From Bacteroidales bacterium H3 (GTDB taxonomy: Bacteria > Bacteroidota > Bacteroidia > Bacteroidales > Muribaculaceae), in contig DAAN01000025.1 of assembly GCA_001701135.1 (NCBI GenBank), forward strand, positions 14,744-78,743: 64,000 nt of DNA. Direction: 5' to 3'. Position 1 is the first letter of the stretch, and every line of letters starts with the position of its first letter. The notes beneath the pieces are model-generated. The model saw only the letters and a list, made by a program, of their open reading frames with translations, searched no databases and was not told where the DNA came from. Position numbers and translations under genes: made by a program. Of the stretch, positions 55,150 to 64,000 are shown piece after piece.

Positions 55150-55497
55150 TTACGACTTTGAAAAAAGGGAACCCAACCGGCTGAGAACCGATGAGCCGAG
55201 CGCCTTGAGATGCACACTCATGGCACCGTCGTCCTTCGATATGAACAATATGGAATTGGGGAGCACCACGGCCACCGCCTCGTCAAACTCCACTATCGCA
55301 TGAATATTGCGGATAGGAATGGCATGGAAAGGTGATGACGACTCTATTGAATTAAATACCAGCCGGTCGCCGTCAATTTCGATTGACGCATCGCCCGGCA
55401 CTTTCTCAAAAAGCAGAGGTATGTCGAGTTCATCGGGGGTTTCAGGTCTTTTCTTGAACTTTTTATATAATGTGTCTATGACTTTTTTCTGAATCAT
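55150..55497 (-). CDS. small conserved protein, function unknown
   Basis: From ATG 55495-55497 the protein has 115 residues; an upstream ATG at 55525-55527 is possible. It begins MIQKKVIDTLYKKFKKR and contains a beta-rich core (DASIEIDGDRLVFNS, VLPNSILFISKDDGA). There is no signal peptide. Nothing in the context indicates its role. It stands apart from aspS and the decarboxylase operon. Confidence 0.7.
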   Translation of the reverse strand: MIQKKVIDTLYKKFKKRPETPDELDIPLLFEKVPGDASIEIDGDRLVFNSIESSSPFHAIPIRNIHAIVEFDEAVAVVLPNSILFISKDDGAMSVHLKALGSSVLSRLGSLFSKS

Positions 55498-55617
55498 TAT
55501 TACTGCGGTTTTGAGGGCGATAATCAATGGTTTTAAATAATAACTATTTTAGTCGCGAAATTGTTGTGCAAACTATATTTTATTTAGATAACACCCTCCC
55601 ATCCGGGTACAAAAAAA

Positions 55618-55646
55618 GCGCTGTGTCAAGCATTTTGACACAGCGC
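55618..55646 (-). terminator. terminator of the methylmalonyl-CoA decarboxylase operon
   Basis: Stem GCGCTGTGTCAA/TTGACACAGCGC (55618-55629 with 55635-55646) is followed by seven U on the minus strand. Confidence 0.9.
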
Positions 55647-55675
55647 CCGTATCGGATTAATTTGTTCTCTAAACG

Positions 55676-56836
55676 TCAGGCAAGGAAGCCGAGGAGCACA
55701 CCGGCGGCTACTGCCGATCCGATCACACCTGCGACATTCGGACCCATGGCATGCATCAGCAGATAGTTGCTCGGATCATATTCGAGTCCGAGGTTATTGG
55801 AGATGCGGCTCGACATCGGCACTGCCGATACGCCGGCATTGCCGATGAGCGGGTTGATCTTCTTGGCCTTGGGGAGGAACAGATTGAAGAATTTAACGAA
55901 GAGCACACCCGAGGCGGAGGCGATGATAAACGCCATGAAGCCGAGGGCGAAGATGAAAAGTGTCTCCTTGGTCAGGAACGAGGAGGCCTGGGTAGAGGCG
56001 CCCACGGTCATGCCCAGAAGGATGGTAACGATGTCGGTGAGGGCGTTGGAAGCCGTCTTTGCAAGGCGGGTGCAGACGCCGCACTCTCTCAGCAGGTTGC
56101 CGAAGAAGAGCATACCCAGCAGAGGTATACCCGAGGGTACCACGAAGCAGGTGAGCAGCAGACCCACGATGGGGAAGATGATTTTTTCACCCTGCGAGAC
56201 GGCGCGGGCAGGTTTCATCTTGATCACACGCTCTTTCTTTGTAGTGAGCAGGCGCATGATGGGGGGCTGTATCACCGGCACAAGCGCCATGTAGCTGTAG
56301 GCCGACACGGCGATGGCTCCCATCAGGTTGGGGGCGAGTTTCGACGAAAGGAAGATGGCCGTAGGTCCGTCGGCGCCTCCGATGATGGCGATGGCACCGG
56401 CCTGGTCGGGCATGAAGCCTAACAGCAGAGCCACCATATAGGCTCCGAAGATACCAAACTGGGCTGCGGCGCCCACGAGCATCAGCTTCGGATTGGCTAT
56501 CAGCGCGGTGAAGTCGGTCATGGCGCCGATGCCGAGGAAAATCAGCGGGGGATACCAGCCGGCCGACACGCCGTTATAGAGGATATTCAGCACCGAACCC
56601 TCTTCGTAGATGCCGATTTCAAGGCCGGCATCGGGATTGAAGGGGATGTTTCCGATGAGCATGCCGAAGCCGATGGGCACCAGCAGCATGGGCTCGAAGT
56701 TCTTTTTTATGGCAAGCCAGATGAAGAAGAGACCCACCGCGAGCATCACGAGGTGCTCCCATGTGGCGTTGGCAAAGCCCGTCAGTTCCCAGAAGCGACC
56801 GATATTCTCGGCCATGAAGGATCCAAAATCGTTCAT
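55676..56836 (-). CDS. Na+-pumping decarboxylase beta subunit (methylmalonyl-CoA/oxaloacetate type)
   Basis: The 386-residue membrane protein has about nine or more hydrophobic helices. It carries the beta-subunit motifs GIGAMTDFTALIANPK and GGADGPTAIFLSSKLAP, whose Asp residue takes part in Na+ transport. It couples decarboxylation of the carboxybiotin formed by the alpha subunit to sodium export. It is the last gene of the operon. Confidence 0.95.
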   Translation of the reverse strand: MNDFGSFMAENIGRFWELTGFANATWEHLVMLAVGLFFIWLAIKKNFEPMLLVPIGFGMLIGNIPFNPDAGLEIGIYEEGSVLNILYNGVSAGWYPPLIFLGIGAMTDFTALIANPKLMLVGAAAQFGIFGAYMVALLLGFMPDQAGAIAIIGGADGPTAIFLSSKLAPNLMGAIAVSAYSYMALVPVIQPPIMRLLTTKKERVIKMKPARAVSQGEKIIFPIVGLLLTCFVVPSGIPLLGMLFFGNLLRECGVCTRLAKTASNALTDIVTILLGMTVGASTQASSFLTKETLFIFALGFMAFIIASASGVLFVKFFNLFLPKAKKINPLIGNAGVSAVPMSSRISNNLGLEYDPSNYLLMHAMGPNVAGVIGSAVAAGVLLGFLA

Positions 56837-56917
56837 TGTTATGGTATTGCAATTAATAAGCGGAGGCGATGACTCGCTGTGCTCGAAATGTATCTGTAGT
56901 TATGAACGAACGGATTA

Positions 56918-57352
56918 TCAGCCTATTGTGAGAAGAACCTGACTGTCAGCCACCGCGTCGCCCTTTGCGCAGTCGATCGATTTGACTGTGCCGTCGACAC
57001 CGGCTTTCACCGAGTTTTCCATCTTCATGGCCTCAAGCACGATCACCTGGTCGGAAGCCTTTACAGCCTGACCGACGGTAACGCAGATGTCGAGAACGGT
57101 GCCGGGCAGGGGGGCTTTCACGGGGGTTGCATTGCCCGAAGTCTTCACCTGAGGAGCAGCAATCACCTTTTCGCCGGTGGCGGTGCGGGGTGCTGCGGCA
57201 GCCTTCACTGATTTGATCACGGGGGCTTTGTCTTTCTCGATCTCTACCTTGTAGGGTGTGCCGTTGACCTCCACCTCGGCGATGCCGTTGTCGATGTCTC
57301 CGATACCCACTTTGTAAAGGTTGCCGTTGATTTTATATTTGTATTCTTTCAT
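56918..57352 (-). CDS. biotin carboxyl carrier subunit
   Basis: The 144-residue protein ends in a biotinyl domain with the biotinylated Lys in EAMKMEN (about 107-113), preceded by an Ala/Pro linker and a small N-terminal domain. It shuttles the carboxyl group between the carboxyltransferase and the membrane subunits. It sits between the OadG-like and beta-subunit genes. Confidence 0.95.
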   Translation of the reverse strand: MKEYKYKINGNLYKVGIGDIDNGIAEVEVNGTPYKVEIEKDKAPVIKSVKAAAAPRTATGEKVIAAPQVKTSGNATPVKAPLPGTVLDICVTVGQAVKASDQVIVLEAMKMENSVKAGVDGTVKSIDCAKGDAVADSQVLLTIG

Positions 57353-57388
57353 TGGTGTTCTGAAATTAAAAGTGTTTGGAGGGAAGTG

Positions 57389-58336
57389 TTAACGGTGGCC
57401 GCGGTGGTCGGGCATGTGGCGCAGAGTGTAGATGTGCGAGCTCCAGGGCGAATATGCCTTGCGGACACTGTTGATGGTGAGAATGGCGCTCTCGCGGTCG
57501 TGTGCCTCGGTGTGGTCGCGCAATGCCATGGCAATAGCGGCGATCACCTCGCCCGTGTCGGTATCTGAAGTGACGGCATCGGCAGTCTCTATACCGTGAG
57601 CCTCCAGTTTTTTGCGGGAGGCGCGGGCAGCGTTGAAGCGCGAGATTGTCCAGAAGCAGATGCTCAGAAGCAGCAGTGCGGTGAACACAATGCCCATGGC
57701 GGTTATGGTCATGGCAAAGCCGTCGGGATCCTTGTCCTGGAACTGCTCGATTTTGGGATTGGTACCTTTGATTTTGTTGGGCGAACCGGGGGTGATATAG
57801 TCACCTTCGGTGGCTGTGCCCGAACGGACCGACCAGAAGTCGGCTTCGACTTCATCGGTGCCGGGACGGGCGCCGACACCGTCGGTGATGCGGGCATAGC
57901 TCTGTCCCGGCTGGAGCACGGGAACAGTCACGCAATCGATCAGAGTGTTGCCGTCGGCATCATAAATGGCGATGACATTCTCCTTGTTCGGATCCAGGGT
58001 AAATGATGTGTGGAATGTGCCGTCGGTAGGACGGCCGTCGGCCCAGAACACCACGCTTCCGCGTTTGGGCACGCGGGTGCGCACGTCGCCTAAGGGCACG
58101 GGATAGAGCTTGTGATTGGTTGTGTCGTTGGTCAGAAACACGCTTGAGATCTCCATCGATGCGAAATTGGAGTTGTAAAGCTCAATCCAGGCCGAGCGGC
58201 GTCCGTATTCATCAATGGCGTTGGAGTCGTTAGACACCATCACTTCATTGATTTTAAGACCCTTGCGCGCCTGAGCGTGAATCGTGCCGCAGCACAGCGT
58301 CAACAGCCCTGCAAGTATCAGAATATGGCGTTTCAT
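57389..58336 (-). CDS. OadG-like gamma subunit fused to a lamin-tail domain
   Basis: The 315-residue protein has a signal peptide (KRHILILAGLLTLCCGTIHA) and a lamin-tail (LTD) beta domain (about 27-190, starting GLKINEVMVSNDSNAIDEYG). It then has one transmembrane helix (about 205-230, AMTITAMGIVFTALLLLSIC) with a cytoplasmic tail. Classic OadG proteins of about 85 residues have only the helix and tail. The fused periplasmic LTD is a Bacteroidetes variation whose purpose is unknown. The gene lies between the carboxyltransferase and the biotin carrier, the gamma-subunit position. Confidence 0.88.
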   Translation of the reverse strand: MKRHILILAGLLTLCCGTIHAQARKGLKINEVMVSNDSNAIDEYGRRSAWIELYNSNFASMEISSVFLTNDTTNHKLYPVPLGDVRTRVPKRGSVVFWADGRPTDGTFHTSFTLDPNKENVIAIYDADGNTLIDCVTVPVLQPGQSYARITDGVGARPGTDEVEADFWSVRSGTATEGDYITPGSPNKIKGTNPKIEQFQDKDPDGFAMTITAMGIVFTALLLLSICFWTISRFNAARASRKKLEAHGIETADAVTSDTDTGEVIAAIAMALRDHTEAHDRESAILTINSVRKAYSPWSSHIYTLRHMPDHRGHR

Positions 58337-58418
58337 TTCTTTTGAGTTTTTTGAGTGGTTGACCCCTCCTCACAGGTGGCCCGGGCTGCAGGTAAAACCG
58401 CAGCCCTGCCGCCGTGAA

Positions 58419-59984
58419 TTACAGAGGTATATTGCCGTGCTTCTTGGCAGGATTGGTCTGACGTTTGGTGGCCAGCTGCTGCAGAGCGCGGATTATGCGG
58501 AAACGGGTGTTACGGGGTTCAATCACATCGTCGATATAGCCATATTTGGCGGCGTTGTAAGGATTGCAGAAGAGGTCGTTGTACTCCTTCTCTTTTTCCT
58601 TGAGGAATTCAGCGGGGTTCTCGGCAGTCTTGGCCTCTTTGGCATAGAGAACCTCTACTGCGCCGGCACCGCCCATCACAGCAATCTCAGCCGAGGGCCA
58701 TGCATAGTTCATATCGCCTCGGAGCTGCTTGCAGCTCATCACAATGTGCGAGCCGCCGTAGCTCTTGCGGAGGGTGACGGTGACTTTGGGCACAGTGGCT
58801 TCTCCGTAGGCATAGAGCAGTTTTGCGCCGTGGAGAATCACACCGTTGTATTCCTGACCGGTGCCGGGAAGGAATCCGGGCACATCGACAAGAGTAACCA
58901 GAGGGATATTGAACGCGTCGCAGAAACGCACGAAGCGGGCAGCCTTGCGCGAGGCGTTGCTGTCGAGCACACCTGCCAGCACGCGGGGCTGGTTGGCTAC
59001 GATACCTACCGAACGGCCGTTGAAACGTGCGAAACCGATGATGATGTTGCGGGCATAATCGCGCTGCACTTCCAGGAATTCGCCATTGTCGATGATTGCG
59101 CCGATCACCTCATACATGTCGTAGGGACGGTTGGGGCTTTCGGGCACGATTTCGTTGAGGCTGTCCTCCATGCGGTCGATGGGGTCGGTGCACTCCACGG
59201 CGGGAGCATCCTCGAGGTTGTTGTTGGGAATATAGCTGAAAAGCTTGCGCACGATCTTGATGGCTTCCTCGCCATCCTCGGCTGCGAAATGAGCCACACC
59301 GCTGCGCGACGAGTGCACGCTGGCACCGCCCAGGTCCTCCTGGGTCACATCTTCGCCGGTAACGGTCTTCACCACCTTCGGACCGGTCAGGAACATGTAG
59401 CTGATACCCTTGGCCATGATGGTGAAATCGGTCAGTGCGGGCGAATAGACAGCGCCGCCGGCGCAAGGGCCGAGAATTGCCGAAATCTGGGGAACAACGC
59501 CCGATGCAAGGATATTACGCTGGAAAATCTCGGCATAACCTGCCAGAGCGTTGATACCTTCCTGGATGCGCGCGCCACCCGAGTCGTTGAGACCGATGAC
59601 GGGTGCGCCCATCTTCATGGCCAGATCCATCACTTTGCAGATCTTCTGGGCCATGGTCTCGGAAAGGGAGCCGCCGAACACAGTGAAATCCTGTGCGAAG
59701 ACATATACCAGACGGCCTTCGATTGTGCCGTAGCCGGTCACCACGCCATCACCGAGGAACGATTTCTTGTCCTGGCCGAAATTATGGCAGCGGTGGGTCA
59801 CAAACATATCCAGTTCTTCAAACGAACCTTCGTCGAGAAGCTGGGCGATACGTTCGCGTGCGGTGTATTTGCCGCGCTCGTGCTGCTTGGCTATAGCCTT
59901 TTCGCCTCCGCCGATACGCGCTTTCTCGCGCATGGCGATCAGCTCCTGAATTTTTTCAAGCTGAGTGCTCATTTCTTTTTGCAA
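58419..59984 (-). CDS. mmdA: methylmalonyl-CoA decarboxylase alpha subunit (carboxyltransferase)
   Basis: The 521-residue carboxyltransferase of the propionyl-CoA carboxylase beta/MmdA type has two crotonase-like halves, including [32 protein letters not shown] and the biotin-side [20 protein letters not shown]. It removes the carboxyl group of (S)-methylmalonyl-CoA onto biotin, giving propionyl-CoA. It follows the epimerase by 18 bp. Confidence 0.95.
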   Translation of the reverse strand: MQKEMSTQLEKIQELIAMREKARIGGGEKAIAKQHERGKYTARERIAQLLDEGSFEELDMFVTHRCHNFGQDKKSFLGDGVVTGYGTIEGRLVYVFAQDFTVFGGSLSETMAQKICKVMDLAMKMGAPVIGLNDSGGARIQEGINALAGYAEIFQRNILASGVVPQISAILGPCAGGAVYSPALTDFTIMAKGISYMFLTGPKVVKTVTGEDVTQEDLGGASVHSSRSGVAHFAAEDGEEAIKIVRKLFSYIPNNNLEDAPAVECTDPIDRMEDSLNEIVPESPNRPYDMYEVIGAIIDNGEFLEVQRDYARNIIIGFARFNGRSVGIVANQPRVLAGVLDSNASRKAARFVRFCDAFNIPLVTLVDVPGFLPGTGQEYNGVILHGAKLLYAYGEATVPKVTVTLRKSYGGSHIVMSCKQLRGDMNYAWPSAEIAVMGGAGAVEVLYAKEAKTAENPAEFLKEKEKEYNDLFCNPYNAAKYGYIDDVIEPRNTRFRIIRALQQLATKRQTNPAKKHGNIPL

Positions 59985-60002
59985 ATATTCTGATTTTATT
60001 GT

Positions 60003-60425
60003 TTATTTCTTGGAAGGATCCTCGCAGAGTTCCACGAGTGTTCCCACAGTGGATTTCGGGTGAAGGAACGCGATGTTAAGCCCTTCGGCGCCCTTGCGGG
60101 GAGCCTTGTCGATGAGCTTGCACCCCTTTTCTTCGGCCTCGGCAAGCGCGTTGGCCACTCCGTCCTCTACTGCGAAAGCCACATGCTGGATGCCGCCGCG
60201 GCCGCCGTTTTTCTCGATGAATTTTGAGATCGCGCTCTCGGGAGCGGTGCCTTCGAGCAGCTCGATCTTTGTCTGGCCGACCTTGAAAAATGCGGTCTTC
60301 ACCTTCTGGTCGGCAACTTCTTCAATGGCAAAACATTTAAGGCCAAGGATGTTCTCATAAAACGGAATTGCCTCCTCGAGCGAGGGAACTGCTATTCCGA
60401 TATGTTCGATATGGCTGATATCCAT
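60003..60425 (-). CDS. mce: methylmalonyl-CoA epimerase
   Basis: The 140-residue VOC-fold protein begins HIEHIGIAVPSLEEAIPFYE and has metal ligands in the first strand His, GGIQHVAFAVED and a C-terminal Glu. It interconverts (R)- and (S)-methylmalonyl-CoA. As first gene of the operon it links the mutase product of succinyl-CoA to the decarboxylase and so to propionate. A -7 box TAATTTTG (60507-60514) lies upstream. Confidence 0.95.
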   Translation of the reverse strand: MDISHIEHIGIAVPSLEEAIPFYENILGLKCFAIEEVADQKVKTAFFKVGQTKIELLEGTAPESAISKFIEKNGGRGGIQHVAFAVEDGVANALAEAEEKGCKLIDKAPRKGAEGLNIAFLHPKSTVGTLVELCEDPSKK

Positions 60426-60590
60426 AGCAAATATAAATTATTGGTTTAAAAATTTAGCTTCTCACAAGGGAGCCCGCCGGCGGGAGGGCATACCCCTTTC
60501 AAGCTACAAAATTAGCAATATTTCCACATATTCGCACCCTTTTTATAAAAAATTTAACCCTGACAGCCTACGAATCACCCCGACTTTCAC

Positions 60591-60598
60591 TAACTTTG
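60591..60598 (+). promoter_or_regulatory. -7 box of the DUF4924 gene
   Basis: TAACTTTG lies about 24 bp before the ATG at 60622. No good -33 TTTG is seen at the usual distance. Confidence 0.5.
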
Positions 60599-60621
60599 CC
60601 CTACAAAGAAACCACAACGAC

Positions 60622-61185
60622 ATGTACATAGCATCAGAAAAACGAAAATCCAACATCGCCGAATACATTCTATATATGTGGCAGATCGAAGACATCATCC
60701 GCGCCAACGGATGCGACATTGAAAAAATCAAGGCTTCGGTCATCGACCCCATGACACCTGACCCGGCCCGTCGGCAAGAATTGACCCAATGGTATGAATC
60801 GCTCATCGACATGATGCGTCGCGAAAATGTCACCACCTCGGGCCATCTGCAAATCAACCGCAACATCCTTAACCAGCTTGTGCAGCTGCATCAGACTCTT
60901 CTCAGCGACCCGGAATTTCCGGAATACACGGCCGAATTCTACCGCACTCTCCCCTACATCGTGGAGCTTAGAGCCAAAGCAGGAGAAAACAGGACGGGAG
61001 AAATCGAGACCTGCTTCACCGCCCTCTACGGCATGCTGCTGATGCGCCTGCGCAAACAGAATATCACACCCGAGACCACTGACGCCATCCATGTGATTTC
61101 CCGTTTTATCGCCCTGCTCGCCCGCAATTTCCACCTCGACGAAGCCGGCCAGCTTTTCAAACCCAAAGACAGCAGCACGAACTGA
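60622..61185 (+). CDS. DUF4924 family protein
   Basis: The 187-residue all-helical cytoplasmic protein begins MYIASEKRKSNIAEYILYMW and matches the DUF4924 family of Bacteroidetes, which is of unknown function. It is regularly found beside rfbD and prfC, as here. Confidence 0.85.
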   Translation: MYIASEKRKSNIAEYILYMWQIEDIIRANGCDIEKIKASVIDPMTPDPARRQELTQWYESLIDMMRRENVTTSGHLQINRNILNQLVQLHQTLLSDPEFPEYTAEFYRTLPYIVELRAKAGENRTGEIETCFTALYGMLLMRLRKQNITPETTDAIHVISRFIALLARNFHLDEAGQLFKPKDSSTN

Positions 61186-61202
61186 AAACTGAAACCCGCG
61201 TC

Positions 61203-61234
61203 TTTGCCCATCTCAGAAAAATTCAGTAACTTCG
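61203..61234 (+). promoter_or_regulatory. promoter of rfbD-prfC
   Basis: TTTG (61203-61206), exactly 20 bp, TAACTTCG (61227-61234) match the Bacteroidetes pattern about 52 bp before rfbD. Confidence 0.7.
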
Positions 61235-61286
61235 CACCTGAATTCACAATCAATTCCCGCTAAGTAATAATTTTGAACAGTTACTT

Positions 61287-62144
61287 ATGAAAATCCTTGT
61301 AACCGGCGCCAACGGTCAACTCGGCAACGAACTGCGTCTGCTCCTTGAAACCGAAATGCCCGGAACAACCATCTATACCGATCGCGACGAACTCGACCTG
61401 ACCGACGCCAAAGCCGTGGAAGCCTTCGTCCTTAACAACGACATCACACACATAGTCAACTGCGCTGCATACACCGCCGTTGACCGCGCCGAAGAGGAGA
61501 AACGACAGTGCGCTCTCGTCAACGTCGACGCCGTCCGCAACCTCGGAATGGCAGCCGACGCAGCAGGCGCGCGGCTGATTCATATCTCAACAGACTATGT
61601 GTTCGACGGCACAGGCCACCGGCCCTACCGCGAAAGCGACAAAGTAAACCCCATCTCGCAATACGGCACCACAAAACGGCAGGGCGAAACTATCCTGCTG
61701 GCTCTCGCACCCGAAAGCATCATAATCCGCACCGCGTGGCTATATTCATCATTCGGCCACAACTTCGTAAAGACCATGCTGCGGCTGGCCGACACGCAAC
61801 CTGAAATCAGGGTAGTCAGCGACCAGATCGGCACTCCCACCTATGCAAGCGACCTCGCGCGCGCAATCCTACGCATTCTCCGCTCCCACCAGTGGGTGCC
61901 CGGCATCTACCACTTCACCAACGAAGGTGCGGCCTCGTGGTACGACTTCGCTCACGCAATCTTCCGCCTCGCCAGGAAAGACGTAAAACTCACGCCTATT
62001 CCCACCGAGGATTTTCCCACCCCGGCGGCACGTCCCGCCTACTCCATTCTCGACCGACAGAGAATCAAAGCCACCTACGGCGTAGAAATACCACATTGGG
62101 AAGACGCCCTCGAAGATTGCCTGCGCAAACTCAACGTTCTTTGA
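61287..62144 (+). CDS. rfbD: dTDP-4-dehydrorhamnose reductase
   Basis: The 285-residue SDR enzyme has the NAD(P)-binding GANGQLGNELR, the catalytic YxxxK in QYGTTKRQGE and HISTDYVFDG. It makes dTDP-L-rhamnose for surface polysaccharides. The other rfb genes are not in the window. It precedes prfC by 36 bp. Confidence 0.95.
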   Translation: MKILVTGANGQLGNELRLLLETEMPGTTIYTDRDELDLTDAKAVEAFVLNNDITHIVNCAAYTAVDRAEEEKRQCALVNVDAVRNLGMAADAAGARLIHISTDYVFDGTGHRPYRESDKVNPISQYGTTKRQGETILLALAPESIIIRTAWLYSSFGHNFVKTMLRLADTQPEIRVVSDQIGTPTYASDLARAILRILRSHQWVPGIYHFTNEGAASWYDFAHAIFRLARKDVKLTPIPTEDFPTPAARPAYSILDRQRIKATYGVEIPHWEDALEDCLRKLNVL

Positions 62145-62180
62145 TCTCTACCCTAACCAACAACCGTCACAAACCATAAA

Positions 62181-63758
62181 ATGGGTCTTAACGAAGAAAT
62201 TGCTCGCCGACGAACATTCGCCATCATATCGCACCCCGATGCCGGTAAAACCACTCTCACCGAGAAACTCCTCCTGTTCGGCGGAGCCATCCACGTGGCC
62301 GGAGCCGTAAAATCCAACAAAATCAAAAAAACTGCCACATCCGACTGGATGGAAATCGAGAAGCAGCGCGGCATCTCCGTTGCCACCTCGGTCATGGGCT
62401 TCAACTACGGCGACTACAAAATCAACATTCTCGACACCCCCGGCCATCAGGACTTCGCAGAAGACACATACCGCACCCTCACAGCCGTCGACTCGGTAAT
62501 CATCGTGGTTGACGTGGCAAAAGGTGTCGAGCAGCAGACACGCAAACTGATGGAAGTCTGCCGGATGCGCAAAACCCCGGTCATCATCTTCGTCAACAAG
62601 CTCGACCGCGAAGGCCGCGATCCATTCGACATCCTCGACGAGCTCGAAGCCGAACTTAAAATATCCGTGCGTCCCCTCTCATGGCCCATCAACATCGGAG
62701 CCAAATTCAAAGGTGTGTACAACATCTATGAGCATGGCCTCGACCTTTTCACTCCCGACAAACAAAAAGTCACCGAGCGAATCGAAATCAACGACATCAA
62801 CGACCCTGCGATCGACCAGGCCGTTGGTCAGACCGACGCGCAGAAACTACGCGACGACCTCGAACTCATTGAAGGCGTATACCCCGAATTCGACCGTCGG
62901 GAATACCTCGGCGGAAACGTAGCGCCCGTGTTCTTCGGTTCCGCACTCAACACTTTCGGAGTAAAGGAACTCCTCGACTGCTTCGTCGAAATCGCACCCG
63001 CGCCCAAACCCGTCAACGCTCAGGAGCGTACCGTGGAGCCACAGGAACCCAACTTTACCGGATTCGTCTTCAAGATCCATGCCAATATGGACCCCAACCA
63101 CCGCTCGTGCATCGCATTCGTGAAAGTCTGCTCAGGCAAATTCGAGCGTAACGCCACATATAAGCAGATCCGCACCGGCAAGACAATGCGCTTCGCCGCT
63201 CCCACCGCTTTCATGGCACAAAGAAAAAGCGTGGTAGACGAAGCATATCCCGGCGACATCGTCGGCATCCCCGACACCGGCAACTTTAAAATCGGCGACA
63301 CCCTTACCCAAGGTGAAAACCTGCATTTCAAAGGACTCCCCAGCTTCTCGCCCGAGATGTTCAAATACATCGAGAACACCGACCCCATGAAAGCCAAACA
63401 ACTCGACAAAGGCATACAGCAACTCATGGACGAAGGCGTAGCCCAGCTCTTCACCAACCAGTTCAACGGACGAAAAATCATCGGTACAGTCGGGCAACTG
63501 CAGTTTGAAGTCATCCAATACCGACTCCTCCACGAATATGGCGCACAGTGCCGCTGGGAACCGATAAGCCTCTACAAAGCCTGCTGGATAGAATCAGACA
63601 ACGCAACCGAACTCGAGACATTCAAAAAACGCAAACACCAATACATGGCCACCGATCGCGAAGGCCGCGACGTCTTCCTCGCCGATTCCAACTATGTCCT
63701 TCAGATGGCACAAAACGACTTCCCCGCCATACGCTTCCATTTTTCGAGCGAATATTAA
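62181..63758 (+). CDS. prfC: peptide chain release factor 3
   Basis: The 525-residue translational GTPase has G1 SHPDAGKTTL, G3 DTPGHQDF, G4 NKLDRE and the RF3-specific C-terminal domains. It recycles RF1/RF2 after translation termination. It is followed by a terminator at 63816. Confidence 0.97.
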   Translation: MGLNEEIARRRTFAIISHPDAGKTTLTEKLLLFGGAIHVAGAVKSNKIKKTATSDWMEIEKQRGISVATSVMGFNYGDYKINILDTPGHQDFAEDTYRTLTAVDSVIIVVDVAKGVEQQTRKLMEVCRMRKTPVIIFVNKLDREGRDPFDILDELEAELKISVRPLSWPINIGAKFKGVYNIYEHGLDLFTPDKQKVTERIEINDINDPAIDQAVGQTDAQKLRDDLELIEGVYPEFDRREYLGGNVAPVFFGSALNTFGVKELLDCFVEIAPAPKPVNAQERTVEPQEPNFTGFVFKIHANMDPNHRSCIAFVKVCSGKFERNATYKQIRTGKTMRFAAPTAFMAQRKSVVDEAYPGDIVGIPDTGNFKIGDTLTQGENLHFKGLPSFSPEMFKYIENTDPMKAKQLDKGIQQLMDEGVAQLFTNQFNGRKIIGTVGQLQFEVIQYRLLHEYGAQCRWEPISLYKACWIESDNATELETFKKRKHQYMATDREGRDVFLADSNYVLQMAQNDFPAIRFHFSSEY

Positions 63759-63815
63759 GCAGAAACAAGATATACACAAGCGGCACACAAGGCATATACA
63801 TAATATCCCGAAAAC

Positions 63816-63851
63816 AAGCGCGATGAACCTCGTTAAGTTTATCGCGCTTTT
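63816..63851 (+). terminator. terminator after prfC
   Basis: Stem AAGCGCGAT/ATCGCGCTT (63816-63824 with 63841-63849) continues into a TTTT run. Confidence 0.8.
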
Positions 63852-63876
63852 GTGTGTATTTACGGTAAATTATGTG

Positions 63877-63884
63877 TATCTTTG
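63877..63884 (+). promoter_or_regulatory. -7 box of a gene starting at the window edge
   Basis: TATCTTTG matches the Bacteroidetes -7 consensus about 62 bp before the ATG at 63947. Confidence 0.5.
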
Positions 63885-63946
63885 CGGTGCGAAATTGGTG
63901 CGCAGCAGAATTGACGCACCACGCGCACCATTTCTGAAATTTGTAT

Positions 63947-64000
63947 ATGATGAAGAAAACCAAAGAACTTGTGTATCTATGTAAATACTCATTGAAAAGT
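63947..64000 (+). CDS. possible start of a gene running off the window
   Basis: From ATG 63947 the frame stays open to the edge (18 codons, MMKKTKELVYLCKYSLKS). The promoter-like TATCTTTG upstream supports a gene, but the fragment is too short to identify. Confidence 0.35.
   Translation, partial: MMKKTKELVYLCKYSLKS

Noticed and set aside
60428..60435. TATATTTG as promoter of the epimerase operon
   Set aside because: It abuts the start codon, so transcription would begin inside the gene. The box at 60507-60514 is better placed.

Overview
The window looks like a chromosome segment of a gut Bacteroidales bacterium, most likely a Muribaculaceae (S24-7) relative. The evidence is threefold. Promoters repeatedly show the Bacteroidetes -33 TTTG / -7 TAnnTTTG pattern with 20-bp spacing. 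The gene sets are typical of the order: DUF6242-DUF6089-uppS-bamA-ompH-ompH, DUF4924-rfbD-prfC, the mce-mmdA-oadG-biotin carrier-oadB methylmalonyl-CoA decarboxylase cluster, and Bacteroides-type tra genes. Coding sequence is moderately GC-rich. The family-level assignment is inference.

Positions 1-12305 are nested mobile DNA. The outer layer is an integrative conjugative element (ICE) whose right part is visible: relaxase and MobA-like genes, a candidate oriT hairpin, the start of a tra operon (traA-like ParA through traG) and a repeat-rich terminus. This end abuts a GH3 beta-glucosidase-like gene that is cut after about 116 codons. Inside the ICE, traG is cut just after its Walker A motif by a second, smaller mobilizable island (1 to about 4037), which carries a MobV/Pre relaxase, a MobV-like oriT behind a run of hairpins, a tyrosine integrase and HTH/excisionase-like proteins. 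The mob and tra operons of the ICE are preceded by the same roughly 50-bp promoter/operator cassette.

Positions 12306-27400 hold sugar metabolism: a CE1-type esterase upstream of the broken GH3 gene, an IS4-family element, a GH20 hexosaminidase, an LMW phosphatase, and a rhamnose operon (rhaB-rhaA-rhaT-rhaD-fucO) divergent from a PAS/LuxR-type regulator. There follow a GH13 alpha-amylase-like gene with an in-frame TGA and degenerate active-site motifs, and a methyltransferase. A 344-bp MITE lies at 27908-28251.

Positions 28500-40300 are mostly housekeeping: outer-membrane biogenesis (UppS, BamA, two Skp/OmpH chaperones), ManA, a Nudix enzyme, a nitrilase-family amidase, an acyltransferase and threonine synthase. 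Positions 40458-47917 encode two secreted proteins: a small one with two cohesin-like domains and a 2108-residue leucine-rich-repeat protein with Ig-like, dockerin and cohesin-like domains. A strong candidate for an uncharacterised structured RNA of about 300 nt lies on the minus strand at about 48498-48809, with its own promoter and terminator.

Positions 48900-64000 contain a Crp/Fnr regulator, two secreted unknowns, a FemAB/GNAT protein, a zinc-ribbon coiled-coil protein, Nif3, AspS, the Na+-pumping methylmalonyl-CoA decarboxylase operon with its epimerase (propionate formation), DUF4924, RfbD and PrfC. No tRNA, rRNA or CRISPR array was recognised.
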